From the NCBI GenBank assembly GCA_027625915.1, contig JANTQA010000070.1, positions 563,001 through 627,000 of the forward strand: a DNA stretch of 64,000 nucleotides, in the 5' to 3' direction. The DNA comes from Anaeramoeba flamelloides (Eukaryota > Metamonada > Anaeramoebidae). The notes under the pieces are model-generated. The model was not told where the DNA came from and did not search any database. It worked only from the letters and a program-made list of their open reading frames with translations. Every line of letters begins with the position of its first letter. The stretch's first letter is position 1. Position numbers and translations under genes: made by a program. Shown here in pieces: positions 40,714-52,700 of this stretch.

Positions 40714-42384
40714 ATGACGGATCCAAATAATATAATCAGCAAATTGACAGAGGATCTTAATCAGTCTTTGGAATTTGGACATAGGCTATTGGAACAAAAA
40801 AGGGAATTAGAAGTGTTAACAAAAAGCCAACAAATGAGGATTGATTCATTAGAAAACAAATTACAGAAAAAAGAACAGAAATTTCAAGAAAAAAAGGAAC
40901 AATTTGCGAAAATGCATAGCGTTACTGAAGGGAAACTCAATCGTGCAATCAAAACAAAACAGTTTTTGGAAAGAGAAAATGAAAAATTATCGGATCAGAA
41001 CATATCCTTACAAGAGCAATCAAAGGGCTTTTCTTTAATCTCGACTGAAAACCAAACAAGCCAGAAGGAAATTAAGGAATTAAAGAAAGATCGTGAGAAT
41101 TACATCGAGAACCACCAAAAGTTATCCAAGCAACTGCACCAAACAATCAAAGAAAGGGATGCCTTCGAACAAAGGAACGAAGAGTTGGTTGAGGATTCCA
41201 AGGAGCAAGAATTTATTATTTCAAAACTCCAGCAACAGCTGGGTGAATCGAAATTGATCCAACAGGAATACGAAAACCGAATTAAGGAAATGATTGAGGA
41301 GAATGAAAAAACGAGGACAATTAATCAAATCAACAGGAAAAAATTATTGCGAGAAAAGTTGGAATCCGAAGAATTAATTACAATTTCGTTTCAGGAGCAA
41401 TTAAAAATTAAAGACAAGCAAATCCTGGACACCTTGTCCGAGAACAAAATGTTAGAAAACAAATTACAATACTTCCTCAGAAGGCAAAAATCTGAAAACA
41501 CGCCATCCCAAATTGACGGCAAATTTGTGGTTGATACCAAAAAAATTAATGTCGTGAAGGGCAATCTTTTTGATGAAATTAAAACAGCGTATATGTCGGA
41601 CATAGGAAAGCCAGAAGAAAACAGAAGAAGAACAAGCATCCACACAAGGCCATTAACTAAAAAGAATTTGAAAATCCAAAATCTTAAAACTTCAAAACAG
41701 CAATTTGAAGAAATGGAAAAGCAAATTAAAGAATCTACATCCTCAGAATTGATCACTAACACAGGAAATGATCAAAATCAAAAGAAAGAAGAAAAGAAAA
41801 ATGAAAATGAAAATGAAAACGAAAACGAAAATGGAAAAGTAAATGTAAACGTAAATTTAAATAGCGATGAAATATCTGATCTTGATCTTGAGCAATCAAC
41901 TTTAGATCTGTTTGAAAAGGGCTTAGGTTTTTCTGTGCCAATGGACGCCATTTATTTCTTTTTTTCAATCATTTCCAACACAACACTGTATATGGAGAAT
42001 TCTGACTATATGATCCCGAGAAATATCACAATAAGCACAAAGAATATGCAAGATTGGTATGACCACGCTTCCACTAAACTTGAGTTTCACAGATGGAATG
42101 AATTTGTTTCAAAGAAAGTTGCTCGCTTTTATTATAAAAGAGTCATTAAACCGAAAAAAAAAGAAGAAAAAGCAAAGCAAAAAAGATTGCAAATACAAAA
42201 AATTGAAAGAAAAAATTCAAATAAAAATTTGAAGAAAAATAATCAAAATACGAATGTTCATAAAATTGAAAGGACTTCAAGTATTTGGAATAAGTTATTT
42301 GGATCAAGCACAAATATCATCGACAACAAAAAAGAGGAGGATGCAAAAATGGTTAAAAAGATCACAGTACAAAATCAAAAATAA
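40714..42384 (+). CDS. Orphan coiled-coil protein with C-terminal globular segment
   Basis: An intronless 556-aa frame, ATG preceded by a long A-rich leader. Residues ~1-300 are highly charged with heptad-like Leu/Ile spacing (long coiled coil). Then come a variable Lys/Ser region with HTRPLTKKNLKIQN and an Asn/Glu repeat with NVNVN (about 365-385). A more ordered segment follows (~390-485) with LDLFEKGLGFSVPMDAIYFF, NITISTKNMQDWYDHAS and FVSKKVARFYYKRV, and finally a Lys-rich tail. I do not recognise the C-terminal domain. The coiled coil suggests a structural, cytoskeletal or tethering role, but that is inference. Frame, length and codon use (more G+C than the flanks) support a real gene. 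Confidence 0.85.
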   Translation: MTDPNNIISKLTEDLNQSLEFGHRLLEQKRELEVLTKSQQMRIDSLENKLQKKEQKFQEKKEQFAKMHSVTEGKLNRAIKTKQFLERENEKLSDQNISLQEQSKGFSLISTENQTSQKEIKELKKDRENYIENHQKLSKQLHQTIKERDAFEQRNEELVEDSKEQEFIISKLQQQLGESKLIQQEYENRIKEMIEENEKTRTINQINRKKLLREKLESEELITISFQEQLKIKDKQILDTLSENKMLENKLQYFLRRQKSENTPSQIDGKFVVDTKKINVVKGNLFDEIKTAYMSDIGKPEENRRRTSIHTRPLTKKNLKIQNLKTSKQQFEEMEKQIKESTSSELITNTGNDQNQKKEEKKNENENENENENGKVNVNVNLNSDEISDLDLEQSTLDLFEKGLGFSVPMDAIYFFFSIISNTTLYMENSDYMIPRNITISTKNMQDWYDHASTKLEFHRWNEFVSKKVARFYYKRVIKPKKKEEKAKQKRLQIQKIERKNSNKNLKKNNQNTNVHKIERTSSIWNKLFGSSTNIIDNKKEEDAKMVKKITVQNQK

Positions 42385-42581
42385 TTTTTTAATATTTTTT
42401 TTTTTTTGCTTTTTTAGATTATAACCATATTATTATCATATTTGTTTGAATTAATATATTTTTTTTTTTGACAATAGAACATTATTTATTATTTTTTAAA
42501 AAAATATATTTATAAATTGGTTATTATGAATAAAATAATAATCAATTTATTTATTAAAATATATTTTAATTTTATTTAAAA

Positions 42582-42615
<34 letters not shown>

Positions 42616-45600
42616 AATATTTTGAAAAGAAAAACTTATTAGTATTTTGATTTTTATTAGATACAAGATAGACTTCCATTTGTTGTAATAATCCATTAAT
42701 AGCCAGTATACTATTTTTTTTTTTGAAAAAAATCAACAAATGTCTTTTTGGTACCATTTTTTTTTTTTTTTTTTCTTTTTTTATCAAAATAAATAAAAAT
42801 GCCTTAGATATATTTATAAAATAAAAAAATAAAATAAAAAAAGAGGATAATAAAAAAAAAATCTTATGATAAAATTACAACCTTTTACAGTTGGGATATA
42901 TATATATATATATATATCATCCCCTTATAACCCCAAATATACTAATTGCCTTTCAAACAAACTTTTTAATTTGAAATGTTATCAAAGGATTATAAGAATA
43001 AGAATTTATAAAAAATCATCTTAGAAAGAAAAATTTATAATTAAAAAAAGTTTAGTTACCCACAATAAAAAAATAACTTGAATAAAAATTTTCAACTTTG
43101 AAAAAATTTTTCATTGGTTCTTGTGATTTTATTATTTTTCCATCCAAATTTTGTCAAAAAAAAAATAATTTTTTTTTTGAAAAGTTTGTCTACACATCAA
43201 AAACCTCTTAGTTTTAATGATTAAAACACATCATACTTTACTGGGATATTTTTGCGACCATTTGCACTTCAAAATTTCCTACAACTCTTGATTAAATAAT
43301 TTATTAAACACAAAATTTATTTTGACATCACAACGAAAATTTGTTTTCTATACAGATTGCCATTCAATCTCAATAACTATATTTGATTCTAAAATAAATT
43401 TTAAAAAATAAATTAATTATTTTAAAAAACAAATGATATTTTTTTTCATTGTAAAATTTGGAAATTTTTTCAACATAAATTTTTTTTTCAAATTTAAATG
43501 ATTTGACCAATAATTCGAGTCAGATTAGTAATAGATTTTTTGTGTTTTAATTTTTATTATTTTTTAATTTTTGACTTTACAAAATCTAGACATAATATAA
43601 ACAATATTATTCAATACGAGACCCTAATATCAAAAATTATTTTACAAGATCCGGATTAATTTAGATTGGAAAAATCAAATTTCAGAAATATATTATTCAA
43701 AACTTTACCAATAACAAATTCAAAAAAAAAAAATTTATTTGATTTCCAAGATTATTTTATTAGATTTAAATAATATTTGCAGCTTTTTATATTTTATTTT
43801 AAAATTTAGGGTTGATTTACTTTATCTATTAGTAAAAATTTTACTTGTTTAATTCAAAAGTAATAAATATTAATTATTTTACATTTTTTTTTGTTTTTTC
43901 AAGTATTACCTATTTTTTAAATTAAAGCTTTATAGAAAACGATTCATATTAAAAATTTAATTATAACCTCAAGAAATGAATCTCATTTTCCTGAGATTTA
44001 ATATTTATTAAAAATTTATCTAAAAAAAAAAAATTAAAATTTCTTAGTTATATATTTTTTTATTTTTTTTTATATCCTATAAATAATACCTTTTTTTAAT
44101 TTTTATTATTAATAAATCAATGTATTGAGTTTTAAATTACTATTATTGCTATATTTCTTATTTGTTAAAATTAAAAAAAAAATAAAAATCTATAAAGAAA
44201 ATGGAAAAATGAATAATTATTATTATTTTATCCAAACACAAACAAACCAATACAAATAATAACCACTTTATCTTTGAACTATTTTGAGCTTTTATTATAA
44301 TTAAAATCTGTATTAAAGACAATATATATATATATATATATATAAGTACACCGATAACCTATTAATCTTTTATTAAAAACTTGATGAAATTTAGTCAAAT
44401 CCGGGGTGCTAAGTGATATATATATATATATATATATATAACAACATGATTGTTTATTCTTCAAAAATTTATGAGTACAAAATCAAATATTTTTTCATCA
44501 TTAAGGGTTTAGTCATTTACCGTTAATATGCAACATACTCAAGGGGTAACTCGAGACCAAAAATGGTATTGTGAAATAGCCCTTCTTTTGGTTGACAAAA
44601 TTCAAATAAGATAAAAAAATAATTCCATGGGATCTCTTTGACTAAAAATTCAAGGAGGAAAAATAAGTTTGAAAGAGTTCTCAATTTCAAAAAATCAAAA
44701 TTTAAAAAAAAAATTCATCTTTTAATCATTTTATATTCCCAAATGGTTTTATTTCTTTAATTTAAAACAAATTGCTTTCTTCAAGTTCAGAATCAATTTA
44801 ATTCGATTTAATATGATTTGTGGTTATTTTGTAACCCTCTAAATTTGATCAAGTATGGATTATGTAATATTCTTACTATAATAATAACTCATTTGAAAAA
44901 TGAAAAAAAAGAAAAAAAAAATCACCGAGATCTCAAAAAGCTCCAAAGAGTAACACTCCAAAACTGACATAGTTGTTTTCAAAATTGTAATTCACAACCA
45001 TTCTAATTGGAAATTGAGTGTCGCTATTTGACATTTTTTTCTAATAATGCCCTCATCTTTACTTGTTGATTTTATGAGACCGATAGTATATCATAGGTTA
45101 GTTGTTTTTTGATTGGTGTTCGGTCGTCATAAAAATTACTAAAAATTATTTTTACTTTTCAGAAAAAAAAATTTCACCATAATGCATCGACCCTTAAGAT
45201 CATATAACTAAATTAGTTTCACAACAGTTTTTCTATCTTTGTGACCTTTTGGTGGTCTTAAAATTTTGAAGATGAGGTAATATGTGTATGATATATATAA
45301 AGGTACTTTCTTATTTTAATAGTCAACTTTTGAAAAATCGGTACCAATATCAAAATTCTATCCTTATAGACATTCGTGGTGAGTTGGAAGGGTTGTCTGT
45401 GGAAGGGAAAAAAAAGATGTTAAACAATTAATGGTTTTTAAGATTGAAAAACAAATTAAAAAAAAAAAACAACCATTAGTTTTGATCTTAAATTTATAAA
45501 AGTTGTAAAAAATTCAAGTTGAAAAAATTTCAAGTAAATGATTAATTACTCTCAAGTTTCTATGATTTCTTTTCTTTTGAAATACAATTTACGTTCTGTT

Positions 45601-46212
45601 TGTTCGCTTAAAAAAATTCTCTCTCGATTTAAAAGAAATTGAAATTGTTATTATCTGATTTGGGAGTAAAAAATTGAATTATATATTTTGTAAAATACAA
45701 TTTTATAATGGACAACAAATTGATAAGTATTATTAAATATTATGATCAGGTTGGAACTGTAGTGTGGTGAAATAATACCCCGTCTCTACTTGTAAATATT
45801 TTCTTTTTGATCCACTGACAGAAAAACTGATCTTTAACAAATTTTCTGAATTAGATAATGTAAATTAACACTTTAAACTAAATTTGATCGTATAATAAAG
45901 GTAAAACAAGAAGACCTACCAGAGATAGAATAGAAAATTAAAAAATAAATTGATTCTATTCGAACTATGAAGATTCATAAATCTTTGAAATTGTTAAATA
46001 TGAAATGTTTCCAGTTCAAAGTTCTGATGAAAATATGTTGTTGAAAGTTTTCTGGTAACCATTGTTTAAACCACAAATCTAAAATGATAGAAACATGAAT
46101 ATTCAAACCAAATCATTCTTTCCATTTTCTTAAATTTTAAACTTCAAGCATTTTTCTTTTTGATTCTTCATTGTTAAAAAGACTTATACCAGGTTACCTT
46201 TTCTGAAATATT
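42385..46212. other. 3.8-kb gene-free interval
   Basis: No gene supported. It has TA microsatellites at about 42897-42917, 44322-44343 and 44418-44440, long T runs, and around 44500-45450 slightly less AT-rich DNA with short codon-like stretches that do not connect into an exon set. Confidence 0.5.
44322..44440. repeat. Paired TA microsatellites
   Basis: Two (TA)n tracts of about 20 nt separated by ~75 nt of unique sequence. Either tract could extrude a cruciform. No duplicated flanks noticed. Confidence 0.8.
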
Positions 46213-46533
46213 ATGACACAAGCACAATTTTGTGGAAATGGACAAACAAGAGGTGTTGGCACGGGCAGTGGGTATGGGGGATTAAGAAAACAAAATTTAA
46301 AAATCCAGTTCACCAAGCCTGGCTTAAGAAGACTTGGGCGGATGGGGTGTAATCGAAAGGTGGTAAGCTACGAACCTGAAGAGACAGTTCTTTATCGATT
46401 TCTTTTACAAATTTCTCATGACTCTGCAGAGATTGTAAATAAGAGCACCAACCCAGAAAATATTACCCTACATGAAATTATCAACAAACTTAAAAAAGAA
46501 AAAGGCCACCTCTACAAATTTGAAAAGTACTAA
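46213..46533 (+). CDS. Highly divergent histone H4-like protein
   Basis: An intronless 106-aa frame, close to canonical H4 (102-103 aa). The core reads FTKPGLRRLGRMG at residues 33-45, against ITKPAIRRLARRG in H4. Then EET at 56-58, a helix-like block, ITLHEIINKLKKEKGHLYKF (84-103) against [20 protein letters not shown], and a charged end KY where H4 ends GG. Helix and loop lengths agree to within one or two residues. Canonical H4 pairs with H3 in the nucleosome core. The tail (1-25) keeps scattered Gly (GTGSGYGG) but has no lysine at all, so sites equivalent to K5, K8, K12 and K16 are missing; the first Lys is K26. Most core surface residues differ, which is remarkable because H4 is among the most conserved proteins. 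It is probably a specialised variant or a repurposed H4; a decaying copy is less likely since the frame is intact. Confidence 0.78.
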   Translation: MTQAQFCGNGQTRGVGTGSGYGGLRKQNLKIQFTKPGLRRLGRMGCNRKVVSYEPEETVLYRFLLQISHDSAEIVNKSTNPENITLHEIINKLKKEKGHLYKFEKY

Positions 46534-47205
46534 CACCGATTTTAAAGGTTACTTTTGAATTAAAAAGCCATTTTTGAATGTAATCAAAATATGTTATGAT
46601 TTGGTTTTTTTATTTTAAAGATCTTTGTTTTTTTACTTTTTTATTTTCCTTCACTTTTGAAAAAAACAAACAAACAAAAAAACAAAAAAATAAAACAAAA
46701 AATTATTAATTTTTTCTTTTGTTATTTTTTTATGGTTCCTTTTCCTTTTTTAAAACAAATCCTCAAGTTCCTGTTTGTTGATCTAAAAAATTTAATTTCA
46801 AATCATACGTAGCCTACCCTAAGTAACATTCTTTCAAGTCTGCATATTTGATCGCTTTTTATTCTTCCGTTTTTCTCAAACAAGAAGAATAAAAAATGTA
46901 ACCTGAAAAACCACAGAAATAGAAATAGAAAAAGAAAGCTTGGTTTTCAATTAATTTGAAAAATAAAAAAAGACTCTTTCTTAGGAAGCAAAGTACAAAT
47001 AAAACAACAAAGAAAAATTACAATTCAAAATTCCGACATACAAACATAAACAAATTATCAAAATTGAAAAAGATAAAAGTTGAATTGAATATGTGAATTA
47101 ATGCTGTTAAGTGTGTGCTCTAAACCAATTATTTAGACACATTACAAATGCAGCCCTTTAATCTCGGTTAAGGTTAACACGATCTTTTATTCCACAGATT
47201 AAAAT

Positions 47206-47388
47206 ACGGATATATGAATTATAAATGGGAAACATTTTTCACTTCCTTTTCAATTTTCTTTTTCCAATAGAGATCTTAGCCACAAATTGCAATCTACTTC
47301 TTACAAACTGTATTTAGTATTAAAGAAAAATCAAGAAAATGAAGTGAAAAATTTTTCCCATTTTAATTCAAATACCAGTAAATATATT
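47206..47388. mobile_element. Foldback element, family E
   Basis: Left arm ATGAATTATAAATGGGAAAC then TTTTTCACTTCCTTTTC. Right arm GAAGTGAAAAATTTTTCCCA then TTTTAATTCAAATACCAGTA. Arms about 45 nt, total ~180 nt, no coding. Confidence 0.65.
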
Positions 47389-47716
47389 TTTAGAAAAAAT
47401 AGTGTTTATTGGCTTTTATCACCACAAGAAGAGCCCAAAAATTGTGGCCACTTTTTTTTAATTCACAACACTTTTGTTTTTTGAAATTGTTTCCAATTTT
47501 GGAAAGTAATATAAAAGATTTTGATACTAAAAGTTTTAATTTAATAGTAAAAAATTTGAAGATTTTTCTACTTCACCGATAAGAGATCATTTTATTATCT
47601 TTTAAATGTATCTAAATCTGATGAATATCTTTCGAATTGGTAAACCAATCAGATTGACTATTAAAGAATTATTTGTTCTTTTAAATTGGAAAAAATATTT
47701 TTTCTTTGATTTTCCC

Positions 47717-47826
47717 TTAGGTTTTTTTTAATTTTTGAAATGAACAGAAAATTTAAATAAATTTTCGGTTTATTTTAAAAAGTAAAAAAAAAGCTAGGCA
47801 CTCTACGGCACTCTATGGACACTTTC
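47717..47826. repeat. Family B hairpin with 10-bp repeats, copy 4 (reverse)
   Basis: The ~80-nt hairpin (TTAGGTTTTTTTTAATTTTT ... AAAAAGTAAAAAAAAAGCTA) is followed directly by GGCACTCTACGGCACTCTAT and GGACACTTTC. That is the reverse complement of the 10-bp repeat array at 25565-25607. Confidence 0.7.
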
Positions 47827-48569
47827 AATATTTATTATCAGAAATTTTTTTTCCGTGTTTGAGTTTTTTTAGATGAGAAGAGTATTTCAAAACTATTAGT
47901 TATAATCTCTTCAAAAAAATATCCTAGAGTTGAGTTTAACGAAAATTCATTGTCACATCCATTTAGAAATTTTTACCCTAAATAGACCTTTTTTTCTAGA
48001 CTACAGACTTTTAAAAATCGTGGTTCTATTAACAACAATAAATACAACAACCTCAAGATTTTTAAGAACTTGAATGTTGATTATATAGTGAATAAGCTAA
48101 ATTAACAAGGATCAAATGATTAATTAACGTAGTAGTTTCGTCTAACTTTTTTTTTTCAATTTTATTGTTTCATACTAGTGATGGCTGAATATTCTTATAC
48201 CATTTTTTCATCTAGCTTAAATTACTACAAATTTAAAATACTTAATTTGTAAGGCATGGTCTGTATTCATCAGGAAATTTATTGAAGACTTAATAGAGTT
48301 AGAGGATACTATAAAAGAATATAAATAGTTTACTTTTCAACAATAAATCGATATATTTATAATAAAAACGAATTTTTTCAGAAAATAAATCCACTTATTA
48401 GTATTTAATACCATAAATATAAACGAAGTTTAATTGAGGATGAAAATTATTATAATGACAGTCAAATTGTTTTTCTATTTGGAAAAAAAAATCAAGCAAA
48501 CTATTATGTCGTTTTAAGAAATTAGCCTCACGAGATATTTCTCAATAATCAAAGTATATATCAATTGGA

Positions 48570-49400
48570 CGTAAATGATATTAGTGTACCATGGATCAAA
48601 TATCTATACAAAAAACTATTATAAATCTTATTACACAATAAATTTTTGCATTTTTTAACATATTTCACTATTAAAAATATTCATTTTGAAAAAAATTTTT
48701 TTAATTCCTTTTCCAAATCGAATAATAGAAACACAAAATAATATTATAACAGTAGTAAATAATTCATATTTAGAAACTCCCATAAGAAACTATTTTTATA
48801 ATTTTTTTAATTTCAAATATTAATTCAATAATCATCAACATAAAAACCCAAAAAATGATTAGTTCTATTTCCTTATTAGAAAGCTAATTGAAACACCAAT
48901 TAATTTACAATGTTTCAGAATTAATTTGTCAAAAAAAGTGCTTTAATAATTATTTAATTTTTTTAAAAAATTGAATTTTTTGTAATTAATCTAAATTTCG
49001 AGATAAATTTATAAGAGATATTATGCTCTCTTTGAAGTCTGGATAATTGACTTTCATACTTTTAATATGTGCTGAAAATCAGATTTTTTTCTGAAATTGT
49101 GGGATTTTATTACTAAAACAAGGATTATTTTTAATTGATGAGATCAACATATATTACTACTTGACTAATAGATTTTATAGAGAAATTAGAACCATTATAA
49201 AACTAATGTGGTGTTTCAATTAGCTTTCTAATAAGGAAATAGAACTAATCATTCTTTGGTTTTTTATGTTGATGATTATTGAATTAATATTTGAAATTAA
49301 AAAAATTATAAAAACAGTTTCTTATGGGAGTTCTAAATATGAATTATTTACTACTGTTATAATAAATTTTAAGGTTTTGGTAATTTCTCATTATATATTG
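48570..49400 (+). repeat. Dispersed repeat family C with inverted arm
   Basis: Plus-orientation body matching 29070-29680, followed at 49205-49380 by an inverted copy of 48760-48900. CTAATTGAAACACC is mirrored by GGTGTTTCAATTAG, and ATCATCAACATAAAAA by TTTTTATGTTGATGAT. The two arms would form a ~140-bp stem with a ~300-nt loop. Confidence 0.7.
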
Positions 49401-49702
49401 ATCCCTTAAAGCCTAAATGATTGAATGGGAATAATTTATCTAAAACTATAGGAGTTATTAAGTTGAACAAATCTAAATAAATTCGAAATTGATAAATTAC
49501 AAATAAAAAAGATAAAAAAAAAAGCAAAAGATAAGGTAAAGTGTTAAAATAAAAATTTGATTTTTTTTTTTTTTCTTTTTTTTAATTGAATATAATCAAA
49601 AATTCAATGTCAAAACTTTTTAATAAAAAAAATTAAAAAAAAAAACAAAACAAGACAAAAATTATAATGATTAATTAAACAAAAAACAATAAGAAAGAAA
49701 AT

Positions 49703-52700
49703 TTAATCAGATTTTTTTTTTTTAAGTTCATCTAGCTGGGACCCTTTTTCACTGTTTTTCATATCTTTAAGCTCCAAATCATTATTCAAAGAAGATGATG
49801 TTGTTGTGGCTGTAGATGATGTTGTTGTGCTACCTGAAGAAGAAGAAGAAGAAGACGAAGAACCCCCAGCGGATGATTCGGAACTAGAATCTGTTTCGTC
49901 ATCGTCTTTATTTTTATTTCTTAAAACCATTTTACCAATTTTTCTTTTTACTGAACGTAATTTTCTCATTATTTTGGAACCAGATTGATCTCCATGTTCT
50001 TTCATATAAAGATCTAAAGATCTAAAAATAACAGACAAGGAACGTTTTTCCAACTATTTTTCAAATTCATTAATACAAAAAAAAAAAAAAAAATAAAAAA
50101 AAAAAATTAAAAAAGGATTTAGAAAAAGGAAGAATAAGAAAGGAAACAGAAAGTGAAAAGAAAAAGTAAAAGGAAAAAAAATAGAAAAAGGAAAAGGAAA
50201 AGGAAAAGGAAAAGGAAAAGGAAAGGGAATAGACAAAGAAAAAGAAAAAGAAAAAAAAAATGAAAAAAAAAAAAGGGAAGGAAAAAAAAACTTACGACAC
50301 TAGCTTCATCTAACCAAAACAATATAGCGTCTGCTATGAAAGGCAAAATTTCGTCTTCCCAACAGCTTACACAATTTTCGACGTGGTCAATATTATCTTC
50401 TTCTAAAAAAGCCAATTCGTTGTCTTCTTTTGATTTTTCTTTTTTTTTTTCATCTTGCCCTGAAGATGCACTGCCGCTGTTGCTGTTACTGCTGCCGCTC
50501 TTTGAAGATTTATCTGATTGCCTTTTTTTTAAATTGTTTTCTTTCAGTTCTGATTGATTGAGTTCCACGATCCCAAATTTCGCAGAATTTTCAAGAGCGA
50601 ATTCTATGACTGCGGCTGCGATATCTGCGAATCTTTCTCTTTGTTCCTTTTCTGCCATTACTAGCCAGCCAAGTAGGGAGGTGGGAACTTTATCGTGCTT
50701 TAGGAAATGCAGTATTTCCAAAGTTTTCCAAACCTTTTGCCCGCCAATTTTCTGTTCATTAATTGACGATGGCAAAATTGTCCCAGAATTCAGCAAGTGC
50801 TTTTCCAATTCCTTCCTTTCTGTGTCCTTTTCTTGCAAAAGGCGTCGATTGACAGTATAGTCATACCAAATCATGATTGCAAGCGTAATCAAGGACAACA
50901 ATATCATCACGAAGACTGCGACTGTTAGCAAGTTTTTAATGGCCGTTGATTCAATATCGCTACCATAAAATAGGGTCCCGCCGAGGAAAATGACGACTCG
51001 CGATGTCAGCAAGGAGAATTCCAATCGGTTGTGTCTTTCCTCTTTGAAGGGCCGAGCGTATAATTGCATTAAGAGCATCAAAAACTGGGCCATTTCTGCA
51101 AAGGCCGTCTGCATCATGGGGTATCTCGACAAAAACAGGGTGAACATCACAAAAACCAGCCGTCGCCCCATGAGAACGATCTCCCAAAAGTACCATTCGT
51201 CCTTGAAGCGGCCAATTAGCAAGCCGTATTCCTCGCGAAAGGTGACGCGATCCTTGTTCTTCTGGAATTGGTAATACAGCCAGAATGGGATGCCCACAAC
51301 GTAAACTAAAACGAAGAGGATACTAAAGGCCAACAGGACGCCGTATCTGGACCCCTCACAGGAATACTGTGGCTCTGGATCGAAAACTGAAAAGCCCGTG
51401 TCATAGTTGGTGCAATCCATCGGCCTCAATATCCAGAAGCAAACGATCACATAGCAAAAGCTTAAAATGAAGGTGTAGGCGTTATAGGAATGCTTGGATA
51501 GCAAGTACAGCTCGTCCATATTCCGAAAGTTGTGCAATTTCCTGATCAGCCTGTGGTACGTTTTCTTCATGAGTTTCATTTTCCCCGTGTATTCCTGATC
51601 CTTGTCAAACCAGTTGGCGTGCCTTTTCTTGATTGCGTCAATTCTGGATTCCATGTAATAGGACCACACCGAGGTGCCCAGGTAATAGCAGTAGTAGATG
51701 GCTCCAAATAGTAATGGGATAAATAACGCAAAAATGAATTTACTTGGAAAGGTCCATTTGGAGTTATAGCATTCTGCGCCAAAGAGATCGATGTTGAGGA
51801 CGAAGATGGAAAGGAAATCAAATAGCCAAATTAGCGGTTTGGGCCAAGACAATTCGAAAAGGGCGAGGAAGGAAATCTCCTGCACAAAGGAGACCAAAAT
51901 GGTAACTGTGGCAAAGTACACGGCGGGCGGGTAGCCCGTGGATGCAAACATATAGCATGCCCAGGCGATCAGGCAGAAGAAGACTAAAAACGCAAAGACT
52001 CTCCAGCCGGTTTTTTCCTTGCCGCACGAAACACAAAAGTTCCCAAGCCTGTATGTGTCGGGCTTGCACACCCCGCACATTCTGCCCTCATAATTGTCCC
52101 CGCATTCCCCATTGCCGGTACAGGATTCCTTGGGGATGCACGTGTAAAAGACGGGCTCCTTGGTGGTCCTATTCCAATACCCCTCATCGGCCTCCGGCAT
52201 CTCTGTGCCGATTTCGTTGCAGATCGCGCCCGCCGGGCACTCCAGGCATTTGCCGTCATCGTTATAATAGCCAACATTGCAGAGGCATTCTTCAAGGGAC
52301 TGTGCGCCCTTGGACTTCGCCCGTGTGTTTGTCGGGCAATCGGTACATATGGATTGCCCCTCCTTGCTGTTGTATTTGTTGACGGGGCATTCGCTGCAAT
52401 CCCCAGAGCCCGCGTCACTAAACTCACCGGCCCCGCATTTTGTGCATTCATAGGCGCCCTGATCATCCGAAATTGTGCCCGATGGACAAAGGGTGCAGCC
52501 AGTGGATGCATACTCTTCGCTATAGCTTCCTCTTGGGCAGTCATAGCAATCCACCCGTGAGCCGAGATATTGCTTACCGGGCGGGCACCCTCGCGCCTTG
52601 ATCACTACCCCATAGAGCGCATGCGCGTCCGTGTCGTTAAGGTACACAAACTCATGCGAATAATCTTGATAATGCTCTTTCGTAAGATCCCGATTTTCAA

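Larger units (their letters stand above)
46534..49702. other. Gene-free interval with foldback repeats
   Basis: No gene. It holds a family E foldback (47206-47388), a family B hairpin with its 10-bp repeats (47717-47826) and a family C element with an inverted short arm (48570-49400). Confidence 0.55.

Noticed and set aside
44520-44612. A short plus-strand frame reading HTQGVTRDQKWYCEIALL
   Set aside because: Codon-like but isolated, no start, splice partner or family match.
45360-45450. A small exon reading DIRGELEGLSVEGKKK
   Set aside because: Short, no splice partners found, and no recognisable family; chance cannot be excluded.
50119-50295. A Phe/Leu-rich tail on the receptor-like protein
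   Set aside because: It is the purine-rich intron read on the minus strand. The GTAAGT donor and the in-phase downstream exon explain it better.
51942-52544. Cys- and Arg-rich frames on both strands
   Set aside because: Shadow frames of the G+C-rich Cys-repeat exon of the receptor-like gene.
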